From an uncultured Clostridia bacterium (GTDB lineage Bacteria; Bacillota; Clostridia; TANB77; CAG-508), in the NCBI GenBank assembly GCA_948530865.1, contig CAOTKV010000007.1:1-60373 (forward strand): 60,373 nucleotides of DNA. The letters run 5' to 3'. The notes beneath the pieces were generated by a model. That model was not told the DNA's origin. It saw only the letters and a list, made by a program, of their open reading frames with translations, and searched no databases. The translations under genes were made by a program, and so were the position numbers. Of the stretch, positions 44,613 to 52,601 are shown in pieces (the first letter of the stretch is position 1; every line of letters starts with the position of its first letter).

Positions 44613-44640
44613 GCGTGGCGGAATTTTCCGCCACGCTTTT
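44613..44640 (+). terminator. GC-rich terminator of the acquired gene
   Basis: Perfect arms GCGTGGCGGAA / TTCCGCCACGC around TT, then TTTT. Much more GC-rich than any other terminator in the window. Confidence 0.9.
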
Positions 44641-44662
44641 CATATGCATAAATTTATTTTCC

Positions 44663-44690
44663 TTGACAAAAATATAAAATGAAATATAAT
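44663..44690 (+). promoter_or_regulatory. Sigma-A promoter of the SDR gene
   Basis: TTGACA at 44663-44668, 16-bp spacer, TATAAT at 44685-44690: consensus hexamers, 22 bp before the start codon. Confidence 0.75.
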
Positions 44691-44712
44691 AATTTTATAA
44701 ATGGAGGAAATT

Positions 44713-45474
44713 ATGAAAGTTTTAATTACAGGGGCATCTTCTGGAATTGGAAGAGATATTGCAAGAGAATTTGCCAAAAAAAATTATGAAATAATTCTGG
44801 TTGCAAGAAATATAGAAAAACTAGAAAATTTGAAAAAAGAGTTAATAGATAATTATAAAGTAAAGGTGGAATACTTGAGTGTAGATTTATCGAATAGAGT
44901 TTCATGTATAAATTTGCATCAAAAAGTTAAAGATATAGACGTTCTTGTTAATAATGCAGGATTGGGAGATTTTGGAAACTTTAGTAAAACTGATATAGAA
45001 AAAGATTTAACTATTATTGATACCAATATAGTAGCAATGCACATTTTAACCAAATTATATTTACAAGATATGAAAGAAAAAGATTCAGGAAAAATATTAA
45101 ATGTTGCTTCTATTGCGGGCTTTTTACCAGGACCATTAATGGCAACATATTATGCATCTAAAAATTATGTAGTAAGACTCTCAGAAGCTATAAGAGAAGA
45201 ATTAAGAAAAGAAAAATCTAATGTTAAAATAAGTATATTATGTCCAGGACCAGTTAGAACGAATTTTAATAATGTAGCAAATGTTAAATTTGAGATAAGT
45301 TCTCTTTCAAGTGAATATGTTGCACAATATGCAGTAAATAAATTGTTAAAAAATAAATTTTATATAGTACCAGGATTTCAAATAAAATGTACAAAATTCT
45401 TTTCTAAAATAGTACCAACACCAATACTTGCAAAATGCACATATCACATGCAGAAAAGAAAGGAAGGAAAATAA
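44713..45474 (+). CDS. Short-chain dehydrogenase/reductase
   Basis: 253 residues from ATG 44713, six bases after TGGAGG; the ATG at 44701 lies before that site. The NAD(P)-binding TGASSGIG is at the N-terminus, followed by NNAGLGDFG, and the catalytic Tyr-Lys in YYASKNY with the upstream Ser in NVASIAG. It is a classical SDR of the DltE/YbbO-like size; the substrate is unknown. The YjjX-type gene starts one base after its stop codon. Confidence 0.92.
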   Translation: MKVLITGASSGIGRDIAREFAKKNYEIILVARNIEKLENLKKELIDNYKVKVEYLSVDLSNRVSCINLHQKVKDIDVLVNNAGLGDFGNFSKTDIEKDLTIIDTNIVAMHILTKLYLQDMKEKDSGKILNVASIAGFLPGPLMATYYASKNYVVRLSEAIREELRKEKSNVKISILCPGPVRTNFNNVANVKFEISSLSSEYVAQYAVNKLLKNKFYIVPGFQIKCTKFFSKIVPTPILAKCTYHMQKRKEGK

Positions 45475-45475
45475 A

Positions 45476-46006
45476 ATGAAGATATTAATGGGAACTAAGA
45501 ATCCAGGGAAAATAGAAGGAGCTAAGCAAGCCTTCGAGAAATACTTTGATAATGTGGAAATCGAAGGTATTGCAGTAAGTTCTGATGTTGGAAACCAACC
45601 AGTAAATGAAGAGATTTTGCAAGGAGCCAAGAATAGAGTAAAAAATTTAAAAGAATATGCAAAACAAAATAATATAGATGTAGATTATTATATATCTTCA
45701 GAGGCTGGAATAACAAATCTTTTGGGAGAATGGATAGATTTTAATGCAGCAGTTGTAGAAAGTAAAGAAGGTCTGCAAAGTGTTGGAATGAGCCAAGGAT
45801 TTCAGATACCAGAAAAATATATTAATGAAATATTAGAAACAGAACTTGGAAAAGTAATGGATGGAATTTTCAAAAAAGAAGGATTAAATAAAGGAAAAGG
45901 TGGAATAAGTTATCTTACACATGATGAAATATCAAGAATTGATTTAACAAGAAATGCATTTATAATGGCATTAATAGAACATATTAATGGAGATATGTGG
46001 AGGTAA
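45476..46006 (+). CDS. yjjX: Inosine/xanthosine triphosphatase, YjjX family
   Basis: 176 residues starting MKILMGTKNPGKIEGA, the typical NTP-binding start of YjjX/DUF84 proteins, which hydrolyse ITP and XTP to clear non-canonical nucleotides. Further family features are SSDVGNQP, SSEAGI and GKGGISYLTHDEISR. ATG 45476 is preceded by AAGGAAGG and begins one base after the SDR stop; the longer frame from 45428 overlaps the SDR gene. Confidence 0.87.
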   Translation: MKILMGTKNPGKIEGAKQAFEKYFDNVEIEGIAVSSDVGNQPVNEEILQGAKNRVKNLKEYAKQNNIDVDYYISSEAGITNLLGEWIDFNAAVVESKEGLQSVGMSQGFQIPEKYINEILETELGKVMDGIFKKEGLNKGKGGISYLTHDEISRIDLTRNAFIMALIEHINGDMWR

Positions 46007-46010
46007 AATG

Positions 46011-46883
46011 ATGAAAGTTATAATAGAAGTTGGTTCAACTAATACAAAAATAGACTTATTTGATGGGAGCAAAATAAATCATTTAGGTACTGAGACAATT
46101 GAATTTAAGAAAAACTATAAAAAAGAAAATAAGTTATTTGAAAGTGATATTAGAAAATTAATTGATATAGTTTTAAAATATAAAAGTACATATTCAGATG
46201 TATATGTTTGTGGTACAAGCATCTTTAGAAACTTGGATAAAGTTCAAAAAGATGAATTTTTGACTTTATTTAACAAAGAAACAAATTGCAGTTTTAATAT
46301 AATTTCTCAAGATGAAGAAAATAAGTTAACTGTTTTTGGTGCAGTAAGAAATGTAAATCAAAAAGTTGCTGTTATTATTGGTGGTGGAGGTTCTACCGAG
46401 ATTGCAATTTATGATAATGGAATAAAGGAAATAGTAAATTCATCATTTGGAGTTGTAGATATTACAAATAATTTTCCAGATTTAGTAAATGATATTCCAA
46501 CTAGTAAATTAGAGGATGTAAGAAAATTTGTTCGAGAAAGGTTAAATATTCCAATTGAAAAAGCTGATATATTAATTTTAGCAGGTGGTGGACATAAGTT
46601 ATTTGCGTTAGAATCTGGGATAAATTATGAAAAAAATACATTATTTGAAGATGATTCTGAACCTATAATGATGAGTTTAGAAAGCAGAAAGCATGATACA
46701 GAAAGATATTATAAAGAAATATCATTGGACGAAATTAGAAGTAGAGCAGAAAATCCTAAATGGTGGGATGGTACAAGAGCAATGTGCGCAGTAGTACTAG
46801 AACTTGCAGAAACAATAGGTGCTAAATACATTGTACCAACAGACATTTCTATGGTTTATGGAATAATAGAAGAAATAAAATGA
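46011..46883 (+). CDS. Ppx/GppA-like phosphatase family protein
   Basis: About 290 residues of the sugar-kinase/Hsp70/actin ATPase fold: phosphate-1 loop IEVGSTNTKIDLF at the start, GGGGSTEIAIYDN as the second phosphate loop, and an adenosine-type loop AGGGHK. It resembles Ppx/GppA exopolyphosphatase-type proteins but is shorter than the usual 300-500 residues. Two ATGs occur at 46008 and 46011; GGAGG ends at 46003, so 46011 has the better spacing. It overlaps the end of the YjjX operon closely. Polyphosphate or guanosine pentaphosphate as substrate is inference. Confidence 0.75.
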   Translation: MKVIIEVGSTNTKIDLFDGSKINHLGTETIEFKKNYKKENKLFESDIRKLIDIVLKYKSTYSDVYVCGTSIFRNLDKVQKDEFLTLFNKETNCSFNIISQDEENKLTVFGAVRNVNQKVAVIIGGGGSTEIAIYDNGIKEIVNSSFGVVDITNNFPDLVNDIPTSKLEDVRKFVRERLNIPIEKADILILAGGGHKLFALESGINYEKNTLFEDDSEPIMMSLESRKHDTERYYKEISLDEIRSRAENPKWWDGTRAMCAVVLELAETIGAKYIVPTDISMVYGIIEEIK

Positions 46884-46895
46884 TTAAATATATTT

Positions 46896-46938
46896 AAAAT
46901 TAAAAGTACCCATCTTTTGGTGGGTACTTTTAATTTTA
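46896..46938. terminator. Bidirectional terminator between the Ppx-like and M14 genes
   Basis: Perfect 17-bp arms AAAATTAAAAGTACCCA / TGGGTACTTTTAATTTT, serving convergent genes. Confidence 0.9.
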
Positions 46939-46944
46939 TAAGTT

Positions 46945-48219
46945 TTATTGTATCAATCCAGTAACTAAAATACCCAAGTTTTCTCTATAAATTCCAGCAA
47001 ATTGAGAAATAGGAATTGGATTTTCACCTAAACCAACTTCAATAGTAAATCCAGGTCTATTGTAGTATAAAATAAACCAATCTTTAAAACCAGCAAAACT
47101 TGAATTTGTAGGCACTTCTTCAGCAGTGTAACCAGAAATTTTAGCAAATTCATTAGCTATTTCTTGACTTCTAGGTGGTGTTTGGTCTTGATATTGATAA
47201 TAAATAACTCTACCTTGAGTATGGTAAGTTATCATTAAACTAAAATTATGTCTTAATGTAAAGTTATATAAAGCAACAGACTCAGGAGCAGTAAGAGGAC
47301 CATAACCAACAAAATCACGAGGAGCAGGTTTATTAAATCCTTGGGCATATTTTATTTCTTTTGCTTCAGCCCATCCTGCTGGGAACTGAAGATTGTTGTC
47401 AATTCCTTCGATATTAGCTTTCCAGCCACTTGGAAATGGAATATCTGGGAAACTGCTTGCAATTCGTTTTGCATTTGTATATGCCCAAGAATTTTCTGAA
47501 AAGAAACCAGTAACTAAATCAACACCATCAGGATTTACCATTGGAACAATATATAAAGATACATTGTTGAATAATTCACGAGCATTTACTCCCAAAATAT
47601 TAAGATTATTTACATAGCTTTTTGAAATGTTTTCTAAAAATTTCATTAATAGTGGAGCTGTTATCCACTCATTAGCATGTGTTGCAGCACAGTATAAAAC
47701 TTCTTTTTGACCATTTCCAAATCTAATTGCTCTAAGCGGTCTACCTAAAACACTAGTGCCAATACTTGAAACTTCTAAAAACGGATAAATTGTTTTTAAA
47801 GCATTAATATTTAGATTTAGAATTTGTGAAGTATAGCTAATATTTGTTTGTACGACATTTCCAAATGGAATAATAATTTCTTCTCCAATTGATAGATTAT
47901 CAGCATCAATATCAGGATTTGCATAAATAATTGCATCAACAGTTGTAGAATAATCTTTAGCAATATTATATAAAGTATCTCCACTTTTTATAGTATATGT
48001 TGTATAACCATTTATGTATGGCATTAGTGCATTCCAAGTATTTGTTCCGACTATTCCATCTACTTGAAGACCAAATTGTCTTTGAAATCTTTGTACAGCT
48101 GAGAAGGTTTGATATCCAAAAATACCATCAATAGCACCATTATAAAAACCAAGTTTTAGTAATGTGCTTTGTAAGAGTTCCACCTCAGGACCTCTCGAAT
48201 TTAATCTTAATGTATTCAT
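46945..48219 (-). CDS. M14 peptidoglycan carboxypeptidase with PG-binding and LysM domains
   Basis: 424 residues from ATG 48219, supported by AAAGGA eight bases upstream. Order: peptidoglycan-binding domain 1 (about 1-65, with GSRGPEV-type repeat and DGIVG-NTW), a LysM domain (about 70-115, YTIKSGDTLYNIAK), then an M14 peptidase with HANEW zinc ligands, a third ligand in YHTQG and catalytic Glu in FTIEVG. It resembles the gamma-D-glutamyl-diamino acid endopeptidase of Bacillus spores. No export signal is seen, as in that enzyme. A role in spore or cell-wall muropeptide breakdown is likely. Confidence 0.9.
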   Translation of the reverse strand: MNTLRLNSRGPEVELLQSTLLKLGFYNGAIDGIFGYQTFSAVQRFQRQFGLQVDGIVGTNTWNALMPYINGYTTYTIKSGDTLYNIAKDYSTTVDAIIYANPDIDADNLSIGEEIIIPFGNVVQTNISYTSQILNLNINALKTIYPFLEVSSIGTSVLGRPLRAIRFGNGQKEVLYCAATHANEWITAPLLMKFLENISKSYVNNLNILGVNARELFNNVSLYIVPMVNPDGVDLVTGFFSENSWAYTNAKRIASSFPDIPFPSGWKANIEGIDNNLQFPAGWAEAKEIKYAQGFNKPAPRDFVGYGPLTAPESVALYNFTLRHNFSLMITYHTQGRVIYYQYQDQTPPRSQEIANEFAKISGYTAEEVPTNSSFAGFKDWFILYYNRPGFTIEVGLGENPIPISQFAGIYRENLGILVTGLIQ

Positions 48220-48271
48220 ATAAAAAATCCTTTCTAAATTTTTCAATTATTTTATAAAATATAATATTAAA

Positions 48272-48335
48272 TGAAATTTAGGGACGTTCCTAAAATTTCA
48301 TTTTTTTTAATGAAATTTCAGAAACGCCCCTAAAC
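48272..48335. repeat. Palindromic repeat, copy 4, plus a degenerate copy
   Basis: 48272-48300 is TGAAATTTAGGGACGTTCC followed by TAAAATTTCA. A second, decayed copy at 48311-48335 begins TGAAATTTCAGAAACG and ends CCCCTAAAC. They lie between the M14 and DUF3592 genes. Confidence 0.75.
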
Positions 48336-48354
48336 TAACAGGATTCATTTAATT

Positions 48355-48957
48355 TTATATAAACGGAATACACAAAGCTAAAGCAAAAGCTATAACAAAA
48401 ATTGCTATAATAAATATATATTGTGTACGTTCTATTGCAGTTTCACAATTTTTGGGATTATTTGGATCATAATGAATTTTTATATTTTGCCCCAAATTTT
48501 TTGAAAAACCAGAAACACAAAAACCTATATATTCCTTATCATTTACAGTATATTTATATGTAATTTCATATTTTGTTTTTTGAACGTTTTTTCCATTTGA
48601 ATTTCTTTCTGTATATTTGTCTCTTTTTACTTCTGTTACTGTTGCTTTTGCTGTACAAGATAACTTCATACTATTTATATATTTTTTTATATAAAAAATT
48701 GTAGCTCCTCCAAAAAGAACAAGAGGGGTAAGTATTATTATTGCTAGTTTTATTTTTTTACTACCAGTTAAAAAAATGAAAAGATACAAGAATACCAATA
48801 TAGGTATGATTAAATTCTTTTTTATTTCTTTAGACTTCAATTCATTTAATTGCTTTTCAATTCTTTCTCTTTCTTCTTCACTAATACTTTTAAAAATTTC
48901 TTCTTTTCTTTCTTTGCTCATATATTTAAAAAATACTTCAATTTCATTTTCACTCAT
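48355..48957 (-). CDS. DUF3592-type membrane protein
   Basis: 200 residues: a charged helical N-terminus (MSENEIEVFFKYMSKERKEE), two hydrophobic segments (about 47-63 and 68-88), an extracytoplasmic-type beta domain with CTAKATVTEV, YEITYKYTVNDKEY and IHYDPNNP, and a last hydrophobic segment. The beta part fits DUF3592. Function unknown. The first 15 bases of the gene are repeated in frame 30 bp upstream, where the ribosome site GAGAGG is found, and that copy stops after eight codons, so the start at 48957 itself lacks a site. Confidence 0.72.
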   Translation of the reverse strand: MSENEIEVFFKYMSKERKEEIFKSISEEERERIEKQLNELKSKEIKKNLIIPILVFLYLFIFLTGSKKIKLAIIILTPLVLFGGATIFYIKKYINSMKLSCTAKATVTEVKRDKYTERNSNGKNVQKTKYEITYKYTVNDKEYIGFCVSGFSKNLGQNIKIHYDPNNPKNCETAIERTQYIFIIAIFVIAFALALCIPFI

Positions 48958-49182
48958 ATTTTAAAAAAAATCTTCATTTTCACTCATATTTTTAAATTTC
49001 CTCTCTTTATAAATTTTAAAGTTAAATTTATTTTTGATTTTTTTCATAATATCACTCAAAATATCATTTGGCAATATCTTCTAAAATTTCATATACATAA
49101 ATACCAATTTAACTATTGTCAATTTAAGAAAAATATTATACAATATCTTCGAGAATTTATATACTACATATGAGGTGAAAAA

Positions 49183-49485
49183 ATGCTAATAGAATCAGAA
49201 ATAAAAGAATTAGCTAGCAAAAAAGAATATACTAAAGTATTTAATTACTTTCATGATGAGTATACGGGTATGCTAAGAGACTTTTTAGAAAGGCATGAAG
49301 TAGAAGTAAAAGAAAAGGATTGTTTGATAGATTACATAGTAAAAACTAGAGTCTTTATGCCTAAATATAATTCATATACAATTTCAATTTCTAATGCAAT
49401 GTATAATGAAGATTTATCAGAAGAAACCAAATATGAAATGTTAATGAGTAGTTATAAAGAAGTATTCAAAGCATTTAAAACATAA
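49183..49485 (+). CDS. Small protein of unknown function upstream of hslO
   Basis: 100 residues, helical and charged (MLIESEIKELASKKEY..), no membrane segment or cysteine cluster. GAGGTGA precedes the ATG. It is 18 bp upstream of hslO and apparently co-transcribed. No family recognised. The 225 bp upstream, back to the DUF3592 gene, shows AT-rich sequence only. Confidence 0.7.
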   Translation: MLIESEIKELASKKEYTKVFNYFHDEYTGMLRDFLERHEVEVKEKDCLIDYIVKTRVFMPKYNSYTISISNAMYNEDLSEETKYEMLMSSYKEVFKAFKT

Positions 49486-49503
49486 AAGAAAGAGTGAATA
49501 ATA

Positions 49504-50394
49504 GTGGACAAAATAGAGAAATATTTAGCATATAATGGAAAAGTGAGTTTAATATGTGCAAATACTAAAAATTTAGTAGAAGAAATTAGAAAAATTCATG
49601 ATTTAACTCCAACAACTACTGCTACAATGGGAAGATTTGCTACAGTGTGTGGTATGATGGGGCTAACAAGTATAAAAGAAAATGATGATAGTATAACTGT
49701 TCAATTAAAAGGTACAGGTCCTTGTGGTATTTTAGTTGCAGTTGTAAAACGTGAAAATAATATTTCAAAAATAAAAACATATATGCAAAATCCATTAGTA
49801 GAATTACCACTAAAACCAAATGGTAAAATTGATGTTGGCGGAGCAGTTGGTAATACAGGATACTTAAATGTTATAAAACAAAGTGATATTACAGATTCAG
49901 AATACAATGGTTTAGTACCATTAGTTTCAGGAGAAATTGCTGAAGATTTTACAGAATATTTTGCAACTTCTGAACAAAAACCAACAGTACTTGCTTTAGG
50001 CGTTTTAGTAAATAAAGATGGAGTTCAAGAATCAGGTGGATATATGATAAACCTTATGCCAGATGCCACAGAAGAAGAAATTTCTAAAATTGAAGAAGCA
50101 TTGAATAAAGCACCAAGCATAAGCGAATTATTGTCTCAAGAGAAATCCTTGAATGAAATTGCAAAAATTGTTACAGGTGATGATAATATAAAACTATTAG
50201 AAGATAATTTAGAAATAAAATTTGACTGTGATTGTAGTAAACAAAAAATAGAAAAAGGATTAATTTCAATAGGAAAAGAAGAACTAAATGAGATAATAGA
50301 AGAAGATGGAAAAGCTGAAATTGTATGTCAATTTTGTAATAAGAAATATGATTTCAGTAAAGAAGAATTAGAAGAAATACTTAAGAAAATATAA
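49504..50394 (+). CDS. hslO: Hsp33 redox-regulated chaperone
   Basis: 296 residues starting with GTG. Hsp33 is a holdase turned on by oxidation, when its zinc-bound cysteines form disulfides. The C-terminal CDC (residues about 239-241) and CQFC (about 275-278) are the expected CXC and CXXC pairs. Earlier family segments include KGTGPCGIL, VGNTGYLNV and SGEIAEDFTEYF. Length is normal. The dGTPase-like gene follows 29 bp downstream. Confidence 0.95.
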   Translation: MDKIEKYLAYNGKVSLICANTKNLVEEIRKIHDLTPTTTATMGRFATVCGMMGLTSIKENDDSITVQLKGTGPCGILVAVVKRENNISKIKTYMQNPLVELPLKPNGKIDVGGAVGNTGYLNVIKQSDITDSEYNGLVPLVSGEIAEDFTEYFATSEQKPTVLALGVLVNKDGVQESGGYMINLMPDATEEEISKIEEALNKAPSISELLSQEKSLNEIAKIVTGDDNIKLLEDNLEIKFDCDCSKQKIEKGLISIGKEELNEIIEEDGKAEIVCQFCNKKYDFSKEELEEILKKI

Positions 50395-50423
50395 TATTTT
50401 TATGAAAAGGTGAGAAACTAAAG

Positions 50424-51629
50424 ATGAAGAAATTTGAAAATGTAGCTATGTATGAGGGAAATCCTAAGTGGGAAAATGCTATTTCTAGAAATGAAAAATT
50501 GTATGATCCAGTATATGGTGATGCACCAATGAGAACAGAATTTGATAGGGATTATACAAGAATAATAAATTGTAATGCATATAGAAGATTGAAACATAAA
50601 ACTCAAGTATTTTTTGCACCAAAAAATGATCATATATGTACAAGAATTGAACATGTAAACTTAGTAGATTCAATAAGTAATACAATAGCCAATTTCTTAG
50701 GATTAAATTCGGAACTAACAAGTGCAATAGCTGTTACTCATGATATAGGACATAGCCCTTTTGGACATCAAGGAGAGAGTATATTATCAGAAATAGCTCA
50801 AAGAGAATATGGCGATAAATTTTGGCATGGTTCTAATGGGCTTCATTTAATAGATGATTTGGAACTATTAAGTGACCTTGCAGGAGTAAAGAGAAATTTA
50901 AACTTAACATATGCAGTAAGAGATGGAATACCAGGGCATTGTGGAAATCCAAATCCAAATGGTCAAAAACCAAGAGAAGAATTTGTAGATTTAAAGGAAT
51001 TTACTTTTTCAAATAAATTTGCACCATATACTTGGGAAGCATGTGTTGTAAAAATAGCTGATAATATCTCTTATTTAGGTAGAGATTTAGAAGATGCAAA
51101 AGAAATGAAAATTATAACAGATAGAGATATAAACAATATAGATAAATCAATAGAAAATATTAGAGTTAATAATTCTAGTATTATAGGGTATTTAATTGGA
51201 GATTTGTGCAATAATAGTACTGTTGCTGAAGGACTAAGATTTTCAGAAGAAGCTTATAATACAATGGAAAAAATAAAAAAATTTAATAATGAAAAAATCT
51301 ATCAAAATGAGAAAATTCAACCTACAAAAAGATATTTTAAAGTTGTTATGAATGAAATATTTTATGCTTTAAAAAATGCTTATAATGGGACTGCAACAGT
51401 AAAAAATATTAGGAAAATGAAAAGATACTATCCATATCTTTCAGAAGAATTTTCAAATTGGTTAGAAGTTTATTCAAATTCAATAGATAGAGACAATAAT
51501 AATCTATGTAATAAAATAATATATGATTTGAATGATATAAATAATTATTCAAGAGCAATAATAGATTATATGTCAGGAATGACAGACCAATATATTGTTA
51601 GAATTTATAATGAGATTGTAAGCTTTTAA
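50424..51629 (+). CDS. Deoxyguanosine triphosphohydrolase-like HD protein
   Basis: 401 residues. The HD-domain metal motifs are clear: RIEHVNLV, then THDIGHSPFGHQGE, and a later Asp in VVKIADNISYLGRD. The RRLKHKTQVF start of the domain is typical of dGTPase-like proteins, which release triphosphate from deoxynucleotides. AAAAGGTGAG precedes the ATG. It lies between hslO and a TSCPD protein in an apparent operon. Confidence 0.9.
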   Translation: MKKFENVAMYEGNPKWENAISRNEKLYDPVYGDAPMRTEFDRDYTRIINCNAYRRLKHKTQVFFAPKNDHICTRIEHVNLVDSISNTIANFLGLNSELTSAIAVTHDIGHSPFGHQGESILSEIAQREYGDKFWHGSNGLHLIDDLELLSDLAGVKRNLNLTYAVRDGIPGHCGNPNPNGQKPREEFVDLKEFTFSNKFAPYTWEACVVKIADNISYLGRDLEDAKEMKIITDRDINNIDKSIENIRVNNSSIIGYLIGDLCNNSTVAEGLRFSEEAYNTMEKIKKFNNEKIYQNEKIQPTKRYFKVVMNEIFYALKNAYNGTATVKNIRKMKRYYPYLSEEFSNWLEVYSNSIDRDNNNLCNKIIYDLNDINNYSRAIIDYMSGMTDQYIVRIYNEIVSF

Positions 51630-51643
51630 AAGGAGGAATAGAT

Positions 51644-51898
51644 ATGACATATAAATATAGACCAGTTGGAGTATGTTCTAGAGAAATTACAATTGAAGTA
51701 GAAGGAGATATAATACAATCTGTAATGTTTTTTGGAGGATGTTCAGGAAATACTCAAGGAGTTGGGGCATTAATTTCAGGAATGAAAATTGATGAAGCAA
51801 TTAAAAGACTAAAAGGAATTGATTGTGCAGGAAAAGGAACATCTTGCCCAGATCAGCTATCAAAAGCATTAGAAGAAATAAAAGAAAAAACAGCATAA
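51644..51898 (+). CDS. TSCPD domain protein
   Basis: 84 residues with VCSREITIEVEGD, FFGGCSGN and the name-giving TSCPD near residue 68. This domain occurs alone (TIGR03905-like) and at the end of some B12-dependent ribonucleotide reductases, where it binds metal through cysteines. Four cysteines are present. AGGAGG precedes the ATG. Stand-alone function is not settled; it follows the dGTPase-like gene by 14 bp, a nucleotide-metabolism context. Confidence 0.87.
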   Translation: MTYKYRPVGVCSREITIEVEGDIIQSVMFFGGCSGNTQGVGALISGMKIDEAIKRLKGIDCAGKGTSCPDQLSKALEEIKEKTA

Positions 51899-51960
51899 TA
51901 AAGTTTTCATATTAATTATTATTAAAAAGTTTAAATGTAATAACAAAAAATGATGTAAAG

Positions 51961-51998
51961 GAAAATGCCTATAATAGTTAGGGCATTTTCTTTTGTTT
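51961..51998 (+). terminator. Terminator after the TSCPD gene
   Basis: Arms GAAAATGCC / GGCATTTTC followed by TTTTGTTTTT. Confidence 0.82.
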
Positions 51999-51999
51999 T

Positions 52000-52028
52000 T
52001 GTAACCTTTTTATTAATTTTATAGAATA
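52000..52028 (+). promoter_or_regulatory. Possible ECF-type promoter of the sigma factor operon
   Basis: TGTAACC at 52000-52006 carries the AAC core common in ECF -35 elements and precedes TAGAATA by about 16 bp. It lies directly after the terminator and about 35 bp before the sigma gene. It fits self-regulation, but the factor's specificity is unknown. Confidence 0.35.
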
Positions 52029-52060
52029 TATAAATGTAAATACTTAGTTAGGGTGGTAAT

Positions 52061-52600
52061 ATGATAGAAGAAAAAAAGATTGAAAAATATTTTTCTAAAA
52101 ATGAATTAAATATGCAATATATGATAGATGATTATTATAACTATATAAGAACAATTATTAAAAATTTTAAAAGTATAAATATAGAAGATGAAGAGGAAAT
52201 TGTAGCTGATGTATTTTTTATAATATGGAAAAATAAAGAAATACTGGATAGGAAGTTAAAATTAAGTCCATATATTGCAGGAATTACTAAAAATATAATA
52301 TATAAAAAATATAAAGAAACTAGAATAAATACTGTTTATGAAGAAATGGAAGAAAATATTGAAAGTAATTTTAATGTTGAAAAATTATTAGAAGAAAAAG
52401 AATTAAATGATTGTATAATAAAAAAATTGAAATCAATAGGTGAAAATGAATACTTAGTATTTACAAAATTTTATTATCAAGATAAAAAAATTAAAGATAT
52501 ATCTAATGAGCTCGGATTATCTATAAGTAATACTAAAACAATTTTACATAGGACAAGGAAAAAAGTAAAAGAATTTTTGAAGATGGGAGGACTTTATTAA
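52061..52600 (+). CDS. ECF-type RNA polymerase sigma factor
   Basis: 179 residues with a region 2 (about 20-85, including DEEEIVADVFFIIWKN) and a region 4 helix-turn-helix (about 120-175, including KIKDISNELGLSISNTKTILHRTRKKV). Region 3 is absent, as in ECF sigma factors. AGGGTGG precedes the ATG. The next gene overlaps closely (start one base after the stop) and looks like its membrane anti-sigma factor. Confidence 0.9.
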   Translation: MIEEKKIEKYFSKNELNMQYMIDDYYNYIRTIIKNFKSINIEDEEEIVADVFFIIWKNKEILDRKLKLSPYIAGITKNIIYKKYKETRINTVYEEMEENIESNFNVEKLLEEKELNDCIIKKLKSIGENEYLVFTKFYYQDKKIKDISNELGLSISNTKTILHRTRKKVKEFLKMGGLY

Positions 52601-52601
52601 A

